Origin: Wolfiporia cocos
Taxonomy: Eukaryota; Basidiomycota; Agaricomycetes; Polyporales; Phaeolaceae
Direction of reading: 5' to 3'
Length of the DNA stretch: 64,000 bases
Assembly: GCA_029448655.1 (NCBI GenBank)
Contig: JACCLO010000014.1
Coordinates: 434,001-498,000 of the forward strand
Shown here in pieces: positions 57,947 to 64,000 of this stretch. Each line of letters starts with the position of its first letter. The stretch's first letter is position 1. A program made the translations under genes and the position numbers. Under the pieces are notes generated by a model, which saw nothing but the letters and a program-made list of their open reading frames with translations, made no database searches and was not told the DNA's origin.

Positions 57947-59659
57947 ATGCTCGCCTCTCTTTCTGTGGTGCTCCTCGGTGCATTGTCCGTCTCGGCGTCG
58001 CCCGCCGTAGTGCGGAACACGTCCCCCATTTCCCTCCCCATCGCGAGGCGTCTCAACCTCGCCCAAGGTGCCAGCATCAAAGAGTACGACAACGCGCGGA
58101 TCCAGGCGATGTTCACACAGCCTACCCGCAAGAACACGCGCAGGTCTGCTGCCGCAGCGGTCCTTCCTCGCTTCGACGTCTCCGTGACGAACGGTGCTGT
58201 CGAGTACACCGCCACCGTACGTCGCTCAGGATATTATAATGCGCGTCGTGAGCAGGGTCTGATTTGGATTTAGGTCGGTGTAGGTGATCCTGCGACTGAT
58301 TACACTCTGATCGTCGATACCGGAAGTTCCAATACTTGGGTTGGTGCCGACAAAGCATATGTGAAAACCAGCACATCTGAGGCCACTGGCGTGGAAGTGG
58401 TAAGTATGTCACCAACACCCGTTGTGGTCGCATTCTGATGTTCGTACAGGAAGTGGAATACGGCTCTGGCGAATTCGAAGGTACCCTATAACATACTTGT
58501 GCAAATGATCGTTCGTATGACAAATGTGCAGGGGAGGAATACCTCGACACGGTCACTCTTGCCTCGGGCTACGCGATAACTAGCCAGTCTATCGGTGTTG
58601 CCTCCAGCTCGGAAGGCTTCGATGGTGTCGATGGTATCCTAGGGTAAATATAGTAGGTATGATCGATCGAACTCTCAGTTGACCGTTATCACAGTATCGG
58701 TCCCTATGACCTCACCTGTGGTACGTATCTCACCTATCCTCCATTGGTATGGTTCTCATGGCGGTGCAGGAACCCTGAGCAACGGTGACTGCATTGACAC
58801 CGTCACCCAGAATGCGTACTCCCAGGGCCTGATCAGTGTCGAGGAGATCGGTATCTCTTTCGAGCCCACGACCTCCGAGTCCGTGACGAACGGCCAGCTC
58901 GACTTCGGTGGCACCGACTCGAGCAGATACACTGGTGATATCACTTACACGTGAGTGCCATGCATTTGTGACTTCCACATCAGTGACTTATCGCTGCATG
59001 CATCCAGTGCTATCACGTCCACGTCCCCCGCGAGCGAGTACGTCGGCATCACTCAGAGCATCTCGTACAACGGCGAGACCATTCTCTCTGACGCGGCCGG
59101 TATTGTTGACACGGGAACGACGCTCCTCTACCTTCCGAGCTGTATGTGCTCTACTCCGTCGTATCAAGTAGGCGCCGCTAAGACAGCGCTTCACAGCTGC
59201 GTACGACAGCTACATTTCTGCGACCGGCGCGACCTACGACGACACCACTGGCCTGATCAAGTTCACAACCACTCAATACGACGACCTCCAACCGCTCGAA
59301 TTCACCATTGGCGGGGTACGCATCATTATCGCAATCTGAAGCTCTCATCTAACTCGCTCTTCTGCCAGGCCACCTACTCCTTCACCGCTAACGCCCAAAT
59401 TTGGCCACGCTCTGTAAGCTCGTGGCTTTTATGCTCTGTTTAGATGTCTGATCTTGGGCCGCTTCAGCTGAACACCTACATTGGCGGCGAGTCCGATGCC
59501 ATCTACGGTATTGTCAGCGACCTCGGCAGCTCTGCAGAGACGGGTTTCGAGTTCATCGACGGATACGTCTGGCTCGAGCGCTTCTACTTCGTCTACAACT
59601 CTGGCAGCAGCGAGGTCGGCTTCGCCACCACTTCGTACACCGACGCCACCACAAACTGA
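57947..59659 (+). CDS. Secreted aspartic protease, pepsin A1 family (polyporopepsin-like)
   Basis: Exon 1 is 57947-58216, exon 2 starts at 58274, and several further short introns follow to the stop at 59659. MLASLSVVLLGALSVSA is a signal peptide. A propeptide follows (basic RKNTRRSAAAA before the mature start). The two catalytic Asp motifs are LIVDTGSSNTWVG and GIVDTGTTLLYLP, with the flap region VEYGSGEFEG and the GVDGILGIGPYDL block. It ends FYFVYNSGSSEVGFATTSY without a membrane anchor. Family members cleave proteins at acid pH. Polyporopepsin of wood-decay fungi is the nearest named enzyme. The gene is complete by eye. Confidence 0.88.
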
Positions 59660-59960
59660 GGCTCGAGCCTATCACCGCCGTCTCAGCTTTCAGTTCGTTT
59701 ACCTACTTCAGCGGAGAGATTGAGTTCTGTAGTATCTATGTATGTAGGAGAAAGAATGTTTGATGGTGGAGAGTGCCATGCTGCGTCTCCGCTTGTATAC
59801 AAGTGTCGCGTGAGTGCGCCGTAAACGAACAACTTCTGACGTTCCGATGCCCTGAGTTTGTCCAATTCGCAAAATATGAAAACCTTGACACTACGACTAA
59901 ATTACAATCCGCATCTCGTTCACTATCCTCGATGAAAATCTGAAGTTACTCCTCCGCAGC

Positions 59961-62079
59961 CTAGACTTCATCACATAGCTCCTTCATACGACGTACGACG
60001 AGATCAAATGCTCGTGTGCTTTCAGCATCTCCAATCTGTAGAACTCCATCGCCCTCAAAGACGGAACTTAATTCTCTGTATAATCCGTCCTTGATTTTGT
60101 TCACAACCAAAGCAGGAAGATCTCGTTCGTTGTCCGATTGAGTAGAAGGGTGTATCCATCGTCTGAATGGTTTCCTGTCAGCGGAGGAACGTCCCCCTTT
60201 TGAAACTCTCTGTAATGCCAGAAGTCGCCGAATGCTGCTATGCATCCAACTTTCCGAATAAAGGGAGCAGCCAGAACATGCTGAGCTTGTACCATCATCT
60301 GGGTAGATAACAGAGAACGGACGTGTCGTCTGATTTCACTCAGATTCTTACTGTCCTTTATGGCAGGTTTGATCTCGGCAATCAGAATAGTTTGTTCGTT
60401 CTCGATGACAATGTTTCCATCGCTATTGCATGTCGTCCGAAACATCTTCACCGTGAAGTCGGGGATCCGACGTGAGAGTCTCAGCGCTGGTGGCGGGGAT
60501 ATAGAGACACTGCAACTCTCAGATAACAAACCGTTTTGCAACGGGGCAATAGCTCCAACATTACTGGGGACCGGTGTACCACCGCGAGATGAAGAGACGC
60601 CTAGATTGGATAGTTGCTGTATGCTATCCGGTCGGCAGCCGAGTAACAGGGGGTCGGGCGAGAGTGATTGTCTTTTGTTGCTATATTGCAGTATGCCAGG
60701 TGAAAGAGAGGACGTCTGTCGGTTGTGTATGCAACGTCCGATATTCTCCCTCAAGTCGTCTGGTAAGCAGTCGAGTGCCAGTGGATCGGGAGAGAGTGAT
60801 TGACGCATGGCACCATTTAAATCATCAACTGTGGCAGCAAGATATTCCTCTAAATTTCCCGCTAGGTCCTCTTCGGAGTCTTTGTCTGAACCCCCGCTCT
60901 CATACACGGCCACAGTGGCTCCGAGTTGATTACCAGCTGCTTGATCAACAGTCCAGTCCCATGGATTCTCATAAGTGTCCACCTCTGCATCTACTGGGAG
61001 TTGTGGAAACGGCAAGGCTATGACCGACGTCGAAGTCCCAGTCGAAAGCTCAAATGACAGCTGTCGCTGAAGGATATGCATCCACGGAAAATACCAAGGC
61101 GCCTCCTTATGCTGTTGTTGAGCGTAAGATATGGCAACCTTCAGACGCAGACCTGGTAACAGATTAACTCAAACATGGTTTTGTCAAGACACCAGATGCT
61201 CACCAGTGTCGGTATCGGCGGTACACATTAGCATCTCCCCTCCCACTGGCTCATTGCGTGCCATAGCATCAGTCATACTATGGGTGGGAAGCGATCGCCC
61301 ACCACGAAGTCGGAGTGTGTGCGTGTTAGACAGTGATTGTGTGCTCGAAATGGGCAGTTGGTCAGAGCTATGCATAGGTTGTTGCAGAGGTGGCATAGAA
61401 ATCATTCTTTCTGCTCTGCTAGCAGAAGATGATCTGGGACGCTTGCGAGCCTGCCTATTCCGAGTAGTTTGGCTGGATTTCCCACTTGCAGAAAGGTCAC
61501 TATCAACTCTGTCTGTGACACCAGATGCTTGGGGCGTGTTTTGGAATTGCTGAGGCATTCTGGACGTCGGTGCAGGGTCTGGGTGGGATGGAAATGTTTT
61601 TGTAGCACCCATGCATGACTGTATGAGTGCTCGACCCTCGGATTGCATAACTAAGGGTTTGAGCCTAGCTGAGGCGTAGGTATGTAAAATTCCGTCGCCT
61701 TCAGCAACTAGAAGCAATACTTCTGAACCAGTGAGCTTGTTCAGGTTGCCTACCTGCAGAACGTATGTGTGAGAAACAATGAGGTTTATGAGGACAGCAT
61801 TTGATAATATCCTCTACCTCCTGCATGATACTCGCTGTGTATTCTGATATTGCGGCACTTCTATGCAATTTAACCTTGAAAATTGTCGTCAGCTCGGCCG
61901 CGTCTAATCTTCCGCAGTAAAATCTGAACCTCAGGCTCACTGGTTTTCCCTTCATTATGCTCGTTCTTGTCCTCGCCGTCGTCATTGTAAATGATAAATT
62001 GGTGGGCATCAGGCGGTATTCGAACTCTATTGTCACGCTCGACTTGTTGCCCGGGGTTTGAGAACAGTGACGCAGGCAT
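59961..62079 (-). CDS. Degenerate MADS (MCM1/SRF-type) domain joined to a PD-(D/E)XK-like domain
   Basis: Exons 62079-61875, 61843-61818, 61753-61204 and 61152-60101 give 610 residues. Residues about 55-115 align without gaps to MCM1/SRF. NFQEYTASIMQE stands where TFSKRKHGIMKK is usual, then LTGSEVLLLVAEGDGILHTY and LVMQSEGRALIQSCM. The dimerisation half is kept, but the basic DNA-contact residues are gone. A long Ser/Pro-rich linker contains repeated RQSLSPDP blocks. The C-terminal part has RIPDFTVKM and, further on, TILIAEIKPAIKD, the P-D ... E-x-K pattern of PD-(D/E)XK nucleases. It ends FGDFWHYREFQKGDVPPL. From about 60195 a second frame down to 59961 looks more coding, so a frameshift in a G5 run may have cut the tail. 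Function unknown. Confidence 0.6.
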
Positions 62080-62359
62080 TGAGAGGAGTAGTGTGGCCGG
62101 ACTTTATTCGTGTTAATTGGCAACGGGAGTGCGATATGTGCCGAGCAGTTTAGCTCGCCGCTGTCACAGTGTCATCTTGTGCCACGTGTGACACTACTAA
62201 TATGGCCACGGCTGAGACAACCTTCCATGGCCAGTCAACAACTATCCCCCACCACTTTTTCAGGCACTTCGCCGAGGTAAGCCTTGCAATACTGAGCTAG
62301 AGCTATATAAGGACTATGCAACCTTTCTGACTCGCACATACAAGCCTTCTATCATCGAA
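62080..62359. promoter_or_regulatory. Divergent promoter of the MADS-like gene and the small plus-strand gene
   Basis: 280 bp between two start codons. 'agctatataagg' near 62302-62313 is a good TATA box about 50 nt before the plus-strand ATG. A 'ccacttttt' and a CCATGG-containing stretch lie near 62225-62265. Confidence 0.5.
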
Positions 62360-62952
62360 ATGAAAGCCCAAGAAGCGTTGCGACAGCCAGTTCAGGGAAA
62401 GAGAGTGAGTTGCACGGTTGGGTATAGGGTGCCAAATGCTTACAGAATGTTATGTTACAGCTGGAAGATCGGAACGCACGGAGCAGACGAGCCAAGGAGC
62501 AAGCGGAGCGCTACAGGGATCATATCCTGGCATCAGGTCGTGCAAGATACCCACTTCTCCCCCCGGGCTTTCCCAATCACCCACGATTTTACATTCTCGG
62601 TTGGAAAGTCACGGAGGAGTGGCAGGATGACTTTGTACGCAAGCACCGCCCTGACTGTGCTCACAGCAAATATCTTATGTGTATCGCGTTGTTGCGGCGA
62701 CTATCTGGATACCAACACATATTCTACTTCCCTGTGATCCCCGACGGCGGGGAAATCCTCCCTGATGGGAGTACCCAGGAAGAAAAGTTCGACTGGGTGA
62801 TTGGAATTTCTGCTACGGCGTCGAAGAAGTACTTCTTGAGGCGCCCGTTGCAGAAGCAGTTCGACTGGTTCAATCAAGTGTTTGGTACCCCTGCACGGTG
62901 GTATATGGATCTATACCCGAAGGAGAGGTTTGGGGAGCACTATATATCTTAG
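62360..62952 (+). CDS. Small protein of unknown function
   Basis: Exons 62360-62404 and 62461-62952 give 178 residues. The start ATG follows a TATA box by about 50 nt, and the intron (gtgagt ... ttacag, 56 nt) is typical. The N-terminus is a charged helix (RNARSRRAKEQAERYRDHIL). The rest has several aromatic strands (RFYILGWKVTEEWQDDF, HIFYFPVIPDGGE, WVIGISATASKKYF, FDWFNQVFGTPARWY). There is no membrane segment or signal peptide. I recognise no family. It diverges from the MADS/PD-(D/E)XK-like gene and may be co-expressed with it. Confidence 0.6.
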
Positions 62953-63204
62953 CCGCATGTCTTTTCTCCTATCTGTTATTGTATATTACGGTATGTCAGC
63001 TCACTTCGTTCTTGTTGCTAAGCTGACGTCGTTGTCATAGATTTCGTGCAGACATGTACATCAGTACTAGTTACATAATTGTATCGCTTAGTCCTCCGTA
63101 TACGCATTGAATCGGTCGTCGTCTGGTGTCTATTGAGTTTGTTTTCAGCTTCAATCTGCAGGTAAGCTCAGTGATGCCATCCGCATTCAAGAGGCGAACA
63201 GCGA

Positions 63205-63775
63205 TGGTTCGTGGCTCATCATACAGTCACACGTAACTCCCTCCGCCCGACCTGCTGTCCCTCCCGCCGCTCGATGCGCGCCGCGCGACGGAGGAGCGCG
63301 CGCTCTAAGCCGGCGCCGGCCACGATGCGGACGCAGACGCGCGGAGCCTGCCGCGGATGGTCAAGTTCGTGCTCGTCGCCGCGTTCCTCGCGAGCACGAG
63401 CCCGGCAAAGACGGACATGCGCATGTTTGGGCGCGGGCCCGACGAACGTGTGCGGCGCCGGTGCAGGAAGGCGGGCAGCCCGCGCAAGCCCAGGCCGGGC
63501 ACCATGGGCACCACAGTGAAGGTGAGTTAGATGACGTGTCTGCGTTGTAAGGCATACGCTATAACATAGATCCCGCAGCGGCTCCTGGGCCCGATGCCAT
63601 TCCCGCTCGACCGAGTCGGACCGACTCCTTGCTATCCTGGGCGTTCTCCTTGAGGAGCATGATGCGGATACATGGCTATCGGCGGCGCAATATTATACCC
63701 TGCCTGGGGAGTATACGAACATGGAGACCTCGCGCGTAACCACGTACGCACAGGTGCGTGAGTCGGGTCTGATCG
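63205..63775 (+). pseudogene. ORC5: ORC5 C-terminal remnant
   Basis: The GC-rich stretch reads as the C-terminal part of origin recognition complex subunit 5: LPPLDARRATEERAL, then MVKFVLVAAFLASTSPAKTD, MRMFGRGPDERVRRR, an intron near 63521-63571, PQRLLGPMPFPLDR and LLAILGVLLEEHDADTW ... LPGEYTNMETSRVTTYAQ. It is broken by a TAA at 63306-63308 and by a frame change near 63610-63625, where 'cgaccgagtcggaccgactc' seems to contain a 10-bp extra copy. The ATPase part of ORC5 is missing upstream. A complete ORC5 must lie elsewhere, since the protein is essential. Confidence 0.7.
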
Positions 63776-64000
63776 ATTATATGTGGAATATCACAAGCCA
63801 ATAGATAAGTTCCGGATATTTTGGTAGATCAACATAATCTATAGGCGTTGATATATTTCAGAGTCTGTCCTAACACTGTATCTGAGGGTTGTATTGTGTT
63901 GTAATGGCACAACAACATGTAGACTAATTACATAACTTGTATACACTGAAGAGTCGAATGTCGGAATAGGTACAATTGAATAATTCCAAGTCCAGTAGAC
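63776..64000. other. Right edge, no feature
   Basis: AT-rich sequence after the ORC5 remnant. Nothing is recognised. Confidence 0.3.

Overview
The window is nuclear DNA of a filamentous basidiomycete, most likely an Agaricomycete and possibly a polypore. Nearly every gene is cut by many introns of about 50-80 nt with GT-AG ends. The protein set also fits: a polyporopepsin-type aspartic protease, an A-T-R NRPS-like reductase, GWT1, MED7, a GH5 sterylglucosidase and a large family of Clavaminate-synthase-like oxygenases. No rRNA, CRISPR array or bacterial operon is present. All gene models are my own reading of frame, splice signals and paralogue comparison.

Region 1 (1-7.7 kb) is a segmental triplication with a unit of about 2.95 kb. 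Each unit holds one Ser/Thr-rich single-pass membrane protein. The first copy is a pseudogene and the other two are open. Region 2 (8.6-15.0 kb) is a divergent pair: a 466-residue stand-alone thioester-reductase protein (minus strand) and a complete 1086-residue A-T-R adenylate-forming reductase (plus strand, 13 exons). Region 3 (15.0-19.7 kb) holds an 823-bp element with 29-bp perfect terminal inverted repeats, followed by a tandem pair of nucleotidyltransferase-fold proteins.

Region 4 (20.3-28.3 kb) has a GH5 sterylglucosidase/glucocerebrosidase gene whose second intron (761 nt) carries a foldback element, a mitochondrial gamma-butyrobetaine-hydroxylase-like dioxygenase, and a TAG1-like single-pass vacuolar membrane protein. 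Region 5 (28.4-45.5 kb) is a head-to-tail array of seven 2-oxoglutarate/Fe(II) dioxygenases, all on the minus strand with the same intron plan. Five look intact, one has lost a splice donor and one is a pseudogene. A 1.3-kb long-TIR element carrying a helicase fragment sits between the second and third copies.

Region 6 (45.8-56.0 kb) is conserved housekeeping DNA: GWT1 (GPI inositol acylation), an APC-family permease, the mitochondrial calcium uniporter MCU, a BCL7-like chromatin protein, and Mediator subunit MED7. Region 7 (56-64 kb) has a secreted aspartic protease, a composite gene joining a degenerate MCM1/SRF-type MADS segment to a PD-(D/E)XK-like domain, a small unknown gene diverging from it, and a broken 3' piece of ORC5 at the right edge.

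The left two thirds of the window is a duplication-prone accessory region (tandem arrays, inverted-repeat elements, decaying copies) beside a conserved block. The array enzymes and the A-T-R reductase are of the secondary-metabolism type, but no single pathway can be read from the sequence.
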